Position numbers and translations under genes: made by a program
Notes under the pieces: model-generated
Told to the model about the DNA's origin: nothing
Database searches by the model: none
What the model saw: only the letters and a program-made list of their open reading frames with translations
Part shown: positions 7,968 to 16,149 of the stretch, piece by piece
Layout: the number at the start of each line of letters is the position of its first letter
Numbering within the stretch: position 1 is the first letter of the stretch
Source of the DNA: Microbacterium sp. KUDC0406
GTDB taxonomy: Bacteria > Actinomycetota > Actinomycetes > Actinomycetales > Microbacteriaceae
Direction: 5' to 3'
Assembly: GCF_021582875.1 (NCBI RefSeq)
Contig: NZ_CP091138.1
Coordinates: forward strand, 434,001 to 498,000
Length of the DNA stretch: 64,000 bases

Positions 7968-8858
7968 ATGGCAGACACCTACGTCAAGGAGCGGTCCGCT
8001 GACGGGCGCAAGGATCTGCGCTACCCGCCGGCGCCGGAGCCTCTCACGGTTCCCGTGTACGACAACCACGCCCACCTGGAGATCACCGACGGCCCTTCGA
8101 CGGGTTCAGGGGCCCAGGGGCTGAGCCTGACCGAGCAGCTCGACCGTGCCGCCGCCGTCGGGATCGCCGGTGTCGTGCAGGCATCCGGCGACATCGAGTC
8201 GTCCCGCTGGGCGGTCGCCGCTGCAGAGCAGGACGCCCGCGTGCTGGCCGCCGTCGCGATCCACCCGAACGACGCTCCCGTCTACGCCGCCGATGGCCGA
8301 CTCGACGAGGCGATCGCGGTGATCGACGAGCTCGCCGCCCGTCCGCGCACCCGTGCGATCGGGGAGACCGGACTGGACTACTTCCGCACCGAGGAGCCAG
8401 GGCGCCCCGCGCAGCACGAGTCCTTCGAGGCGCACATCGCGCTGGCGAAGAAGCACGGCATCGCGATGCAGATCCACGACCGCGACGCCCACGACGACGT
8501 GCTAGAGACGCTCACGAGGGTCGGCGCCCCCGAGCGCACCGTGTTCCACTGCTTCTCGGGCGATGACGCCATGGCGCGCATCGCCGCGGATGCCGGGTAC
8601 TGGCTGTCCTTCGCGGGCAACGTCACGTTCAAGAACGCGCAGAACCTGCGCGATGCGCTGCACGTGACGCCGCTGGAGCGCATCCTCGTCGAGACGGATG
8701 CCCCGTTCCTGACCCCGGTGCCACTGCGCGGTCGCCCGAACGCCCCCTACCTGGTGCCGATCACGGTGCGGTTCATGGCCGCGGAGCTCGCCATGGACGT
8801 CGACGAGTTGTGCGCGCAGCTCGCCGCCAACACGCTCGAGGTCTATGGGGCGTTCTGA
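7968..8858 (+). CDS. tatD: TatD-family metal-dependent hydrolase / 3'-5' DNase
   Basis: This 296-residue amidohydrolase-fold protein has the metal ligands in place: HAHLEI near residue 30, GETGLDYFR about 128-136, QIHDR and FHCFSG in the middle, and VETDAPFLTP about 241-250. TatD proteins are cytoplasmic Mg-dependent nucleases linked to DNA repair and quality control. ATG 7968 follows GAGGAG, which belongs to the palindromic repeat. Residues about 43-48 (PSTGSG) are encoded by an inserted copy of the CCCTTCGAC...GG repeat (8093-8114), in a loop right after the first metal motif. This is an oddity shared with the ABC-F gene in this window. Confidence 0.88.
   Translation: MADTYVKERSADGRKDLRYPPAPEPLTVPVYDNHAHLEITDGPSTGSGAQGLSLTEQLDRAAAVGIAGVVQASGDIESSRWAVAAAEQDARVLAAVAIHPNDAPVYAADGRLDEAIAVIDELAARPRTRAIGETGLDYFRTEEPGRPAQHESFEAHIALAKKHGIAMQIHDRDAHDDVLETLTRVGAPERTVFHCFSGDDAMARIAADAGYWLSFAGNVTFKNAQNLRDALHVTPLERILVETDAPFLTPVPLRGRPNAPYLVPITVRFMAAELAMDVDELCAQLAANTLEVYGAF
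8093..8114 (+). repeat. TTCGACNGGCTC-type dispersed repeat inside tatD
   Basis: CCCTTCGACGGGTTCAGGGG is read in frame as PSTGSG. Similar copies lie at 15278-15326, 19379-19400, 19661-19683 and, inverted, about 49584-49602. Confidence 0.7.
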
Positions 8859-8887
8859 TCAGGTCAAGGCCGTCGCGGAATCACCAC

Positions 8888-8893
8888 TAATCT
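8888..8893 (+). promoter_or_regulatory. Candidate -10 element of the acetyltransferase gene
   Basis: TAATCT ends six bases before GTG 8900. No ribosome-binding sequence is visible. Confidence 0.5.
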
Positions 8894-8899
8894 GGGCGA

Positions 8900-9478
8900 G
8901 TGCGTTTCCTCGATGAGATCACCCTGGACGACGGCCGTGTGCGGCTCGAACCGCTCGGCCACGAGCACGCGGAGGACCTGGCGTGCGCAGCCGCCTCGTT
9001 GAAGCCGCTCTGGTACACCTTCGTCCCCGCCGCGGATGCGGTGCCCGCCGAGATCGACAGCCGGATCGCGCTTCGCGACTCCGGGATGATGAATCCGTTC
9101 GCGGTGCGCCGGCTGTCCACCGGCGAGGTGGTCGGCATGACCACGTACTGCAACATCGATCAGCCGAACCGACGCGTCGAGATCGGCTACACCTGGATCG
9201 GCGCCTCCGCGCAGGGCTCCGAGGTCAACCCCGCCATGAAGCGCCTCCTGCTCGCTCACGCCTTCGACGAGTGCGATGCGATCGCCGTCTCGCTGCTGAC
9301 GCACTTCCACAACCGGCACTCGCGCGCGGCGATCGAGCGACTGGGCGCCAAGCTCGACGGCATCCTGCGCAACCATCGGATCATGCCGGACGGATCGCTG
9401 CGCGACACTGCTGCGTACTCGATCCTCCCGAACGAGTGGCCGGCGGTCCGCAACGGGCTGGACGCCCGACTGGCTTAG
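8900..9478 (+). CDS. GNAT-family N-acetyltransferase
   Basis: This 192-residue cytoplasmic protein starts RFLDEITLDDGRVRLEPLGH, the opening of RimJ/RimL-like acetyltransferases. It has the central strand VEIGYTWIGASAQGSEVNPA leading to the acetyl-CoA-binding helix MKRLLLAHAFD, and the HFHNRHSRAAIERLGAKLDG segment typical of the fold's C-terminal half. The acceptor could be a protein N terminus or a small amine and cannot be told from sequence. GTG 8900 is supported by a leaderless-type TAATCT box. Its stop overlaps the stop of the convergent MFS gene by three bases. Confidence 0.8.
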   Translation: MRFLDEITLDDGRVRLEPLGHEHAEDLACAAASLKPLWYTFVPAADAVPAEIDSRIALRDSGMMNPFAVRRLSTGEVVGMTTYCNIDQPNRRVEIGYTWIGASAQGSEVNPAMKRLLLAHAFDECDAIAVSLLTHFHNRHSRAAIERLGAKLDGILRNHRIMPDGSLRDTAAYSILPNEWPAVRNGLDARLA

Positions 9479-10740
9479 ACCTCCGCGACCGGCTCTGTGC
9501 CGATCACCGGCTTCGCGGCGGCGACGTGGCCGATCGAACGCCACATCAGCAGGAGCGTGATCGCCGCGCCGGCGAACGCGAACCACCACGGCGCTGTGAG
9601 CCCCCAGACCTCCGCGATGACGCCGCCGAGCGCCTGACCCAGCACCATGCCGCCGAACACGCCCACCATGTTCACCGAACCGACCCTGCCCTGCAGCTCG
9701 TGCGGGACCAGCCGCTGTCGCACAGTCGTCGAGATCGTGCCCCAGACGAAGGCGTACGCGCCGAAGACGAACAGGATCATCAGGGCGACCCATCCGGTTG
9801 TGGTCAGCGCCATGGCGAGATGCATGAGCACCTCGAGCGTCAGGCAGACCCGCATCAGCGTCGCGAAAGACACGTGCCGCTCCAGCCAGCCGAAGCTCGC
9901 CGTCGCCAGCAGGCCGCCGAGCGCGGATGCCGTCGTCAGCGCACCGTAGCCGACCGGTCCCATCCCGAGGTGCTCGGTGGCGTACAGCACCAGCACGCCC
10001 CAGGGGGCCGCCCAGGTGATGTTGAACGCCAGGATGATGATGATCAGGGTGCGCACCGGCTTGTTGCGCCACGCCCAGCGGATGCCCTCGGCGATGTCGT
10101 GACGGATGTGCGTCTTCCCGGCATCCGGGTTCTCCCGGGCCGGCACCGGCTGCCGAGCGATGCGCGACACCAGCAGCACCGCGAGAGACACGCACAGCAC
10201 CTGCAGCAGGAAGGGCCAGAAGCTGCCGATCGCGAACAGGAACGCGCCGAGCGGAGGACCGGCGAGCTGGTTGGCCACCAGGAACCCGGCCTGCAGCCGG
10301 GCGTTGCCGATCCCGAGGTCGGCCGGCTTCACCATCATCGGCAGCAGCGTGCTGCTCGTGGTGTCGGCGAACACCTCTGCCGTGCCGTACAGGAACGAGA
10401 CGGCCAGCACGATCCACACGTTCGCGGTGCCGGTGACGAGGAACACCACCAGCGCGAGCACGACCACCGCGCGGATACCGTGAGCGAGCATCACCAGCAT
10501 CCGGCGTTCGACGCGATCCGCGATCGCGCCGGCGTACAGGCCTAAGAGCAGCCAGGGCAGGAACTGCAGCATCGCCCCGGACGCCACCAGGATCGGCGAG
10601 GAGGTCATCGAGGCGATCAGCAGCGGGGCGGCGGCCAGCGCGATGCCGTCGCCGATGTTGCTCGTCCACGCCGCCGACATCAGCCAGCGGAAATCACGCC
10701 CGAGGCGGCGAGGTGCGATCAGTTCGCCGAGGGAGGTCAC
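9475..10740 (-). CDS. MFS transporter, enterobactin exporter (EntS)-like group
   Basis: This 421-residue polytopic membrane protein has about 12 hydrophobic segments and the loop 2-3 motif GLYAGAIADRVERRMLV (residues about 72-88), the MFS_3/EntS form of the MFS signature. The first helix region has WTSNIGDGIALAAAPLL, also typical of this group. Such proteins usually export drugs or small molecules by proton antiport. Substrate unknown. The GTG start at 10740 has GGAGG-like context on the coding strand only weakly. It is transcribed away from the neighbouring MFS gene's direction of entry and is not clearly in an operon. Confidence 0.8.
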   Translation of the reverse strand: MTSLGELIAPRRLGRDFRWLMSAAWTSNIGDGIALAAAPLLIASMTSSPILVASGAMLQFLPWLLLGLYAGAIADRVERRMLVMLAHGIRAVVVLALVVFLVTGTANVWIVLAVSFLYGTAEVFADTTSSTLLPMMVKPADLGIGNARLQAGFLVANQLAGPPLGAFLFAIGSFWPFLLQVLCVSLAVLLVSRIARQPVPARENPDAGKTHIRHDIAEGIRWAWRNKPVRTLIIIILAFNITWAAPWGVLVLYATEHLGMGPVGYGALTTASALGGLLATASFGWLERHVSFATLMRVCLTLEVLMHLAMALTTTGWVALMILFVFGAYAFVWGTISTTVRQRLVPHELQGRVGSVNMVGVFGGMVLGQALGGVIAEVWGLTAPWWFAFAGAAITLLLMWRSIGHVAAAKPVIGTEPVAEV

Positions 10741-10774
10741 CGCACGAGCCTAGGGCACGCCTCGGACAGCGCAG

Positions 10775-12232
10775 TCACTCCACGGTGCGGGTCCCGGCGC
10801 GGATGAACAGCGTCTCGGTCTGTTCGATGTCCATCCCCTTCGTCTCGGGGATGCGCCAGGCCACGTACGCGAACGACAGCGCCGCGAACACGGCGTACAT
10901 GCCGTACGTGAGCGGCAGCGACCACGCGGACATCGCCGGGAACGAGATCGTGATGAGGAAGTTCGCGATCCACTGCGCGCCCGCGGCGACCCCGAGGGCC
11001 TTGCCGCGGATGCGGCTCGGGAAGATCTCGCCCAGCAGCACCCAGACCAGAGGTCCCCAGGACGCCCCGAATCCGATCACGAACACGTTCGCCGCGATGA
11101 GGGCGATCGGCCCCCACGGTGCGGGCAGGCTCACCGCACCCTCGGCGTCGGTCGTCGAGAACAGGAAGGCGATCGCCATCAGCCCGAGCGACACGGTCAT
11201 CAGCACGGAGCCCGTGAGCAGGATCGGCTTCCGGCCCACGCGGTCGACGAGGAAGATCGCGACGAGCGTCACCAGCACGTTCGTCACCGAGGTCGCCACG
11301 CTGATCGCGAAGGAGTTGCTCTCGTCGAATCCGACCGACTGCCAGAGGCTCGTCGAGTAGTAGAAGATCACGTTGATGCCGACGAACTGCTGGAACGCCG
11401 ACAGGATGATGCCGACCCAGACGATCGACTGCAGTCCCAGCACCGGACCGCGGATCGAGACGCCCGCGTTCTTGCGGTCCGCCTCGATCGCGTTCTGCAG
11501 CTCGTTGATCGTCAGCTCCAGATCGGCGGCGGGGATCAGGCGGGTGAAGATCGCCCTGGCCTCGTCACGGCGTCCCTTCGACAGCAGGAAGCGCGGGGAC
11601 TCCGGAACGGTGAAGGAGAGGATGCCGTACACGGCCGAGGGGACCACACCGACCAGGAACATCCAGCGCCACGCTTCGAGTCCGAACCACAGCGTGCTGT
11701 CCGCACCTCCGGCGGCACTGGCGAGCAGGGCGTCGGAGAGCAGCGCGGCGAAGATTCCGAGCGTGATCGCGAGCTGCTGCAGCGATGCGAGCGCTCCGCG
11801 GATCTGACGCGGCGCGATCTCGGCGATGTACGCCGGAGCGACGACGGAGGCGATGCCGATGCCGAGACCGCCGATCACCCGCCACAGCGCGAGGTCCCAC
11901 GGCGAGAACGCCAGACCCGCACCGACCGAGCTGACGAAGAACATCACGGCGCCCAGGAACATGACGCGCAGCCGGCCCCATCGATCCGAGAGGTTGCCCG
12001 CGATGACCGCTCCGACCGCACAGCCGAGCAGCGCGATCGCGACGATGAAGCCGGTGATCACGTCGTTCAGCGCGAAGTCCTTCGAGATCGAGTCGACGGC
12101 GCCGTTGATCACCGAGGAGTCGAAGCCGAACAGGAACCCGCCGACGGCGGCAGCGATCGAGAGCCCTATCGCCCGGCGGCCGTACGGGCTGCGCAGCGAG
12201 AAGACGTCTGAGGGGATCGATCCTGTGGTCAT
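10775..12232 (-). CDS. MFS sugar transporter (sugar porter family)
   Basis: This 485-residue protein has 12 predicted membrane segments and the sugar-porter signatures: DRWGRLRVMF in loop 2-3, RWMFLVGVVPSAVYG and PESPRFLLSKGR at the central loop, VDRVGRKPILL in loop 8-9, and PETKGMDIEQTE at the C terminus. It should be a proton-coupled uptake carrier for a sugar or polyol, similar to XylE, GlcP or IolT, but the substrate cannot be assigned. ATG 12232 is chosen because AGGCTA (TAGCCT on the coding strand) lies seven bases upstream. It diverges from rsmA with a 76-base gap. Confidence 0.85.
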   Translation of the reverse strand: MTTGSIPSDVFSLRSPYGRRAIGLSIAAAVGGFLFGFDSSVINGAVDSISKDFALNDVITGFIVAIALLGCAVGAVIAGNLSDRWGRLRVMFLGAVMFFVSSVGAGLAFSPWDLALWRVIGGLGIGIASVVAPAYIAEIAPRQIRGALASLQQLAITLGIFAALLSDALLASAAGGADSTLWFGLEAWRWMFLVGVVPSAVYGILSFTVPESPRFLLSKGRRDEARAIFTRLIPAADLELTINELQNAIEADRKNAGVSIRGPVLGLQSIVWVGIILSAFQQFVGINVIFYYSTSLWQSVGFDESNSFAISVATSVTNVLVTLVAIFLVDRVGRKPILLTGSVLMTVSLGLMAIAFLFSTTDAEGAVSLPAPWGPIALIAANVFVIGFGASWGPLVWVLLGEIFPSRIRGKALGVAAGAQWIANFLITISFPAMSAWSLPLTYGMYAVFAALSFAYVAWRIPETKGMDIEQTETLFIRAGTRTVE

Positions 12233-12296
12233 GATGGTCAGGCTAGACCCGCGTCGAGAAGCGATGTCGACGATCGAGCCCCGTGTCGACGATAGG

Positions 12297-12302
12297 TACA
12301 GT
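12297..12302 (+). promoter_or_regulatory. Candidate -10 element of rsmA
   Basis: TACAGT ends six bases before ATG 12309, the leaderless distance. Confidence 0.5.
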
Positions 12303-12308
12303 GAACGG

Positions 12309-13151
12309 ATGACCGTCTCTCTGCTCGGCGCCGCCGACATCCGCCGCCTCGCCGCCGAGCTCGACGTCACGCCCACCAAGAAGCTCGGGCAGAACTTCGT
12401 CGTCGACGCGAACACCGTGCGCAAGATCGTGCACGCCGCGGGTGTTCAGGCGGGGGAGCGGGTCGTCGAGATCGGACCCGGGCTGGGCTCGCTCACCCTC
12501 GCGGTCCTCGAGACCGGGGCATCCGTCACCGCCGTCGAGATCGACCACCGCCTCGCGGAGCGGCTGCCGAGGACCGCCGCCGAGCAGGGCGTGCCGGATG
12601 GCGCGCTCACCGTCGTCGACGCCGACGCGCTGCGCGTGACCGAGCTGCCGGGCGACCCCGAGGTGCTCGTCGCCAACCTGCCCTACAACGTTTCGGTGCC
12701 GGTGCTGCTGCACTTCCTCGAGACCTTCCCCGGCATCACTCGCGGTGTGGTGATGGTGCAGGCCGAGGTCGCCGAGCGCCTCGCGGCGAAGCCCGGATCG
12801 AAGATCTACGGAGCGCCGAGCGTCAAGGCCGCCTGGTACGGCCCATGGCACCTGCGCGGCACGGTGTCGAGGCAGGTGTTCTGGCCCGTGCCGAACGTCG
12901 ACAGCCTGCTCGTCGGATTCGAGCGGGATGCTGCGCCGCGCGGTTCCGAGGACGAGCGGCGCCGTACCTTCGCGATCGTGGATGCCGCCTTCAACCAGCG
13001 CCGCAAGATGCTCCGGCAGGCGCTGTCGGGCCTGTTCGGCAGCTCGGCCGAGGCATCCGCCGTGCTCGAATCCGCCGGCGTGGCGCCGACGGCACGCGGT
13101 GAGGACCTCACCGTCGAGGACTACCACCGCGTCGCGCTCGCCGCCGACTGA
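12309..13151 (+). CDS. rsmA: 16S rRNA (adenine1518/1519-N6) dimethyltransferase
   Basis: This 280-residue methyltransferase (KsgA) dimethylates A1518 and A1519 in the 3' hairpin of 16S rRNA during 30S maturation. It shows the characteristic start KKLGQNFVVDANTVRKIV, SAM motif VVEIGPGLGSLT (residues about 55-66), acidic motif VEIDHRLAERL, and the catalytic NLPYNVSVPVL (about 125-135). The C-terminal helical domain with FNQRRKMLRQALSGLFG is complete. It has its own leaderless-type promoter and is followed by an aldo-keto reductase gene with a separate promoter and then ispE; rsmA-ispE proximity is common in actinobacteria. Confidence 0.95.
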   Translation: MTVSLLGAADIRRLAAELDVTPTKKLGQNFVVDANTVRKIVHAAGVQAGERVVEIGPGLGSLTLAVLETGASVTAVEIDHRLAERLPRTAAEQGVPDGALTVVDADALRVTELPGDPEVLVANLPYNVSVPVLLHFLETFPGITRGVVMVQAEVAERLAAKPGSKIYGAPSVKAAWYGPWHLRGTVSRQVFWPVPNVDSLLVGFERDAAPRGSEDERRRTFAIVDAAFNQRRKMLRQALSGLFGSSAEASAVLESAGVAPTARGEDLTVEDYHRVALAAD

Positions 13152-13170
13152 GGTCTCCTCTCCGAGCCGG

Positions 13171-13176
13171 TAATCT
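13171..13176 (+). promoter_or_regulatory. Candidate -10 element of the aldo-keto reductase gene
   Basis: TAATCT ends six bases before ATG 13183. Confidence 0.5.
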
Positions 13177-13182
13177 TGCGGG

Positions 13183-14247
13183 ATGACCGAGCCGCGCTTT
13201 CGTCCGGACGTCCCGGAGATCCACCGTCCCTATGCCGCCGATGAGAGCCGCTACGGACAGTTCGCCTATCGTCAGGTCGGCACCTCCGGGCTCTACCTGC
13301 CGCCGATCTCGCTCGGCCTGTGGTGGAACTTCGGTGACAACATCCCGCTCGACAACCAGCGCTCCCTGCTGCGGCACGCCTTCGACCGGGGCATCACGCA
13401 CTTCGACCTGGCGAACAACTACGGCCCCCCGTACGGCTCCGCCGAGAAGAACTTCGGGCGCATCCTCGCCGAGGACCTGAAGCCGTACCGCGACGAGCTC
13501 ATCATCTCGTCGAAGGCCGGCTGGGACATGTGGCCCGGACCCTATGGCGACCTGGGCAGCCGCAAGTACATCCTGGCCAGCGCCGAGGCGTCGCTGACCC
13601 GGATGGGCCTGGACTACGTCGACATCTTCTACTCGCACCGCGTCGACCCGGTGACGCCCGTCGAGGAGACCATCGGCGCGCTCGACACCCTGGTGCGTCA
13701 GGGCAAGGCGCTCTACGTCGGCATCTCGTCGTACTCCGCCGAGCGCACCGAGGCGGCGGCCTCGGTCGCGCGCGAGCTGGGCACCCCGCTGGTCATCCAT
13801 CAGCCGTCGTACTCCATGCTCAACCGCTGGATCGAGGACGGCCTCACCGACACCCTGCGCACCGAGGGCATGGGAGCGATCGCGTTCACCCCGCTCGCAC
13901 AGGGGCTGCTGACCGGCAAGTACCTCGCCGACGGCACCGCCGAGCGCGCGCAGAAGCGAGGCTCGCTGCCCGACCGGCCGCTCTCCGAGCAGGGCCTCGC
14001 CGTGCTGCGCGATCTCAACGACATCGCCGTCGAGCGGGGGCAGACACTCGCGCAGTTCGCCCTGCAGTGGACGCTGCGCGATCCGGTCGTGGCCTCGGCA
14101 CTGATCGGCGCCTCGCGCCCCGAGCAGCTCGACGAGAACATCGCCGCGGTGAACGGACCCGGGTTCAGCACCGAGGAGCTCGCCAGGATCGACGGGATCG
14201 CGAACGGCATCGACGTGAACCTGTGGTCCACCTCGTCGGATCTGTGA
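13183..14247 (+). CDS. Aldo-keto reductase (YghZ / glyceraldehyde 3-phosphate reductase-like)
   Basis: This 354-residue cytosolic NADPH-dependent oxidoreductase has the aldo-keto reductase tetrad: Asp and Tyr in HFDLANNYGPPYGSAE, Lys in LIISSKAGWDMWPGPYG and His in DIFYSHRVDP. The long opening with RPDVPEIHRPYAADESRYGQ and the GLWWNFG segment are typical of the AKR14/YghZ group, which reduces L-glyceraldehyde 3-phosphate and other reactive aldehydes. The cofactor region VVASALIGASRPEQLDEN near the C terminus is present. It lies seven bases before ispE and may be cotranscribed with it. Confidence 0.88.
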   Translation: MTEPRFRPDVPEIHRPYAADESRYGQFAYRQVGTSGLYLPPISLGLWWNFGDNIPLDNQRSLLRHAFDRGITHFDLANNYGPPYGSAEKNFGRILAEDLKPYRDELIISSKAGWDMWPGPYGDLGSRKYILASAEASLTRMGLDYVDIFYSHRVDPVTPVEETIGALDTLVRQGKALYVGISSYSAERTEAAASVARELGTPLVIHQPSYSMLNRWIEDGLTDTLRTEGMGAIAFTPLAQGLLTGKYLADGTAERAQKRGSLPDRPLSEQGLAVLRDLNDIAVERGQTLAQFALQWTLRDPVVASALIGASRPEQLDENIAAVNGPGFSTEELARIDGIANGIDVNLWSTSSDL

Positions 14248-14254
14248 GCGTCCG

Positions 14255-15187
14255 ATGAGCTTCGCGGAGCGCTCGGATGCCGTGCACGTGCGGGCCCCGG
14301 GCAAGATCAACATCTACCTCGGAGTCGGCGGCCGCCGCGACGACGGCTATCACGCACTCGCGACGGTCTTCCAGGCTGTCTCGCTGTACGAGGACGTCTA
14401 TGCGACCCCGGCATCCGACTTCTCGCTCACCGTGTCGGGCGACGTCGATGCCGGAGCCGTGCCGCTCGATGACCGCAACCTCGCGATGCGCGCGGCGAAG
14501 CTCGTGGCGCAGACGGCAGGGGTGACCGAGGGCGTCGCGCTGCACCTGCGCAAGAGCGTGCCGGTCGCCGGCGGCATGGGCGGCGGTTCGGCGGATGCAG
14601 CGGCCGCGCTGGTCGCCTGCGATGCGCTCTGGGGCACCGAACTCGGGCCGCACGCGCTGCACGACCTGGCGTCCCGTCTGGGAGCCGATGTTCCGTTCGC
14701 CCTGCACGGCGGCACCGCCGTCGGCACCGGTCGCGGTGAGCAGCTCACGCCGGCGCTCGCGCCGGGACGCTTCGACTGGGTCCTGGTGCCCAGCGACGAG
14801 GGCCTCTCCACTCCGGCGATCTACGGCCGCCTCGACCGGCAGCGCGCGGCCACGGGGGCGCTCGCCGACGATCCGCCGCTGTCGCTCGACGTGCCGATCG
14901 CCGTGCTGCAGGCGCTGCGTGCGGGCGATCCTCTCGCACTCGCCCCCGGAATGATCAACGATCTCGAGCAGGCGGCCGTGGCCGAGCGGCCCGAGCTCGA
15001 CCACATCCTGGCCGAAGGGGTGCGCGCCGGTGCGCTGACCGGCGTCGTCTCCGGCTCCGGTCCGACGATCGCCTTCCTGTGCGCCGGGCCCGAGGCCGCC
15101 CAGGCGGTGCAGGACGAGCTGCGCGCGATCGGGCGCGAGGCCCTGCATGTGCATGGCGCCGTGCCGGGCGCTCGCATCATGCTCTGA
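14255..15187 (+). CDS. ispE: 4-diphosphocytidyl-2-C-methyl-D-erythritol kinase
   Basis: This 310-residue GHMP kinase phosphorylates 4-diphosphocytidyl-2-C-methylerythritol in the MEP isoprenoid pathway, cytosolic. It contains the GHMP start RAPGKINIYLGVGGRRDDGY, the ATP-binding glycine-rich loop VAGGMGGGSADAAAAL (residues about 106-121) and the C-terminal VVSGSGPTIAFL. All catalytic motifs are intact. ATG 14255 lies seven bases after the aldo-keto reductase stop. The gene is followed by 224 bases of repeats without a gene. Confidence 0.95.
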   Translation: MSFAERSDAVHVRAPGKINIYLGVGGRRDDGYHALATVFQAVSLYEDVYATPASDFSLTVSGDVDAGAVPLDDRNLAMRAAKLVAQTAGVTEGVALHLRKSVPVAGGMGGGSADAAAALVACDALWGTELGPHALHDLASRLGADVPFALHGGTAVGTGRGEQLTPALAPGRFDWVLVPSDEGLSTPAIYGRLDRQRAATGALADDPPLSLDVPIAVLQALRAGDPLALAPGMINDLEQAAVAERPELDHILAEGVRAGALTGVVSGSGPTIAFLCAGPEAAQAVQDELRAIGREALHVHGAVPGARIML

Positions 15188-15411
15188 CCGCGATCGGGTC
15201 CCGAGCGCGGCTTCTGGGTCCCCGAGTGCAGCTTCTGGGTCCCTGGCGCAGCTTCTGGGTCCCTGGCGCAGCTTCTGGGTCCCTGAGCCCGTCGAAGGGT
15301 CGACGCTTCGACAGGCTCAGCGACCCACTGTCCTGAGGCTCAGCGACCCGCTGTCCTGAGGCTCAGCGACCCGCTGTCCTGAGGCTCAGAGGCCGCGCAT
15401 CCGCGCGACGG
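15188..15411. repeat. Repeat mosaic downstream of ispE
   Basis: This gap holds no gene. It contains four copies of GCTTCTGGGTCCC at a 20-21 base period (15210-15283), then an inverted pair of the TTCGACAGGCTCAG dispersed repeat (15278-15299 and 15305-15326), then three copies of a 23-base unit beginning CTCAGCGACCC (from 15316, 15339 and 15362). The inverted pair can form a hairpin that could end ispE transcription. Confidence 0.8.
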
Positions 15412-15735
15412 TCATGCGAACGGTCGCACCTCGATCTTCCGATCGCAGATCGCCGACGCCTCGGACGCAAGGGCGAGCGCGACATCCAGGTCGGGTGCCT
15501 CCCAGACCCAGACCCCGGCGAGGTACTCCTTCGACTCGACGAACGGGCCGTCGGTGACGACCGGCACCTCGCCTCGGTTGTCGACGACGGTGGCCGCATC
15601 GGTGTCGGCGAGTCCGCCCGCGAACACCCAGTGACCATCGGCGATCAGCCGCCTGTTGAACTCGCTGATCTGCGGGCGTCTGTCCGAGTTGCCCGGGGTG
15701 GTTCTGTCCTCGATCACAGAGACCAGATACTGCAT
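15412..15735 (-). CDS. YCII-related domain protein
   Basis: This 107-residue protein has the YCII/DGPF fold signature TDGPFVESKEYLAGVWVWE (residues about 62-80) and a C-terminal EVRPF. YCII-like proteins are ferredoxin-like small dimers often found beside sigma factors or stress genes. The catalytic role is usually unproven. The ATG is preceded on the coding strand by GAGAGGATG, giving a usable ribosome site. It is the last of three minus-strand genes (DHFR-like, SnoaL-like, YCII) with gaps of 17 and 22 bases, so they are likely one operon. No ECF sigma gene accompanies them here. Confidence 0.8.
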   Translation of the reverse strand: MQYLVSVIEDRTTPGNSDRRPQISEFNRRLIADGHWVFAGGLADTDAATVVDNRGEVPVVTDGPFVESKEYLAGVWVWEAPDLDVALALASEASAICDRKIEVRPFA

Positions 15736-15757
15736 GTGGGCATCCTCTCCTTCTGTC

Positions 15758-16132
15758 TCAGGCCTTCAGATAGCCGCGGGCCTCGACGATCCTGCCGTCG
15801 CGGACGCGAATGAGGTTCACGCCTCGGACCCAGTCGTTCTCTCCGCTTCCCCAGCGCAGCCGCCACGGAGCCACGGCGAGGTCGCCGAGGATCTCCGCGG
15901 GCTCCGTCGAGAAGGAGAGGCTGGAGTCGCCCGCGAGTTCGGACCAGCGGGAGAGACACGCCTCCCGGCCCTCGCGGCGGATCCCGGCGGGAGGCGGACT
16001 CGTGTCCTCGATGACGCAGTCGTCGGAGATCAGGTCCTCCAGGAGCGTGGGGTCGTGCAGTCGGAATGCCCGATTGTAGCGGTCCAGCACCTCGTGGATG
16101 GTGCGCGGCCGGGGGCTCTGGTCGGCATGCAT
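15758..16132 (-). CDS. SnoaL-like / NTF2-fold protein
   Basis: This 124-residue protein reads as a cone-shaped NTF2-like fold: HEVLDRYNRAFRLHDPTLLE at the start, DDCVIEDTSPPPAG, a tryptophan-rich strand APWRLRW and the closing VNLIRVRDGRIVEARGYLK. These strings are typical of SnoaL-like polyketide cyclase/nuclear transport factor 2 domains that bind small hydrophobic ligands. The start MHADQS at 16132 gives the normal family length, while a longer frame exists upstream but lies opposite the next gene's coding sequence. It is the middle gene of the three-gene set. Confidence 0.78.
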   Translation of the reverse strand: MHADQSPRPRTIHEVLDRYNRAFRLHDPTLLEDLISDDCVIEDTSPPPAGIRREGREACLSRWSELAGDSSLSFSTEPAEILGDLAVAPWRLRWGSGENDWVRGVNLIRVRDGRIVEARGYLKA

Positions 16133-16149
16133 GTCGAGGGATCTCCTGT

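Noticed and set aside
8864..10669. A 601-codon minus-strand frame over the acetyltransferase and MFS genes
   Set aside because: It overlaps a real MFS gene on the same strand in another frame and an acetyltransferase on the other. The composition is typical of a shadow frame.
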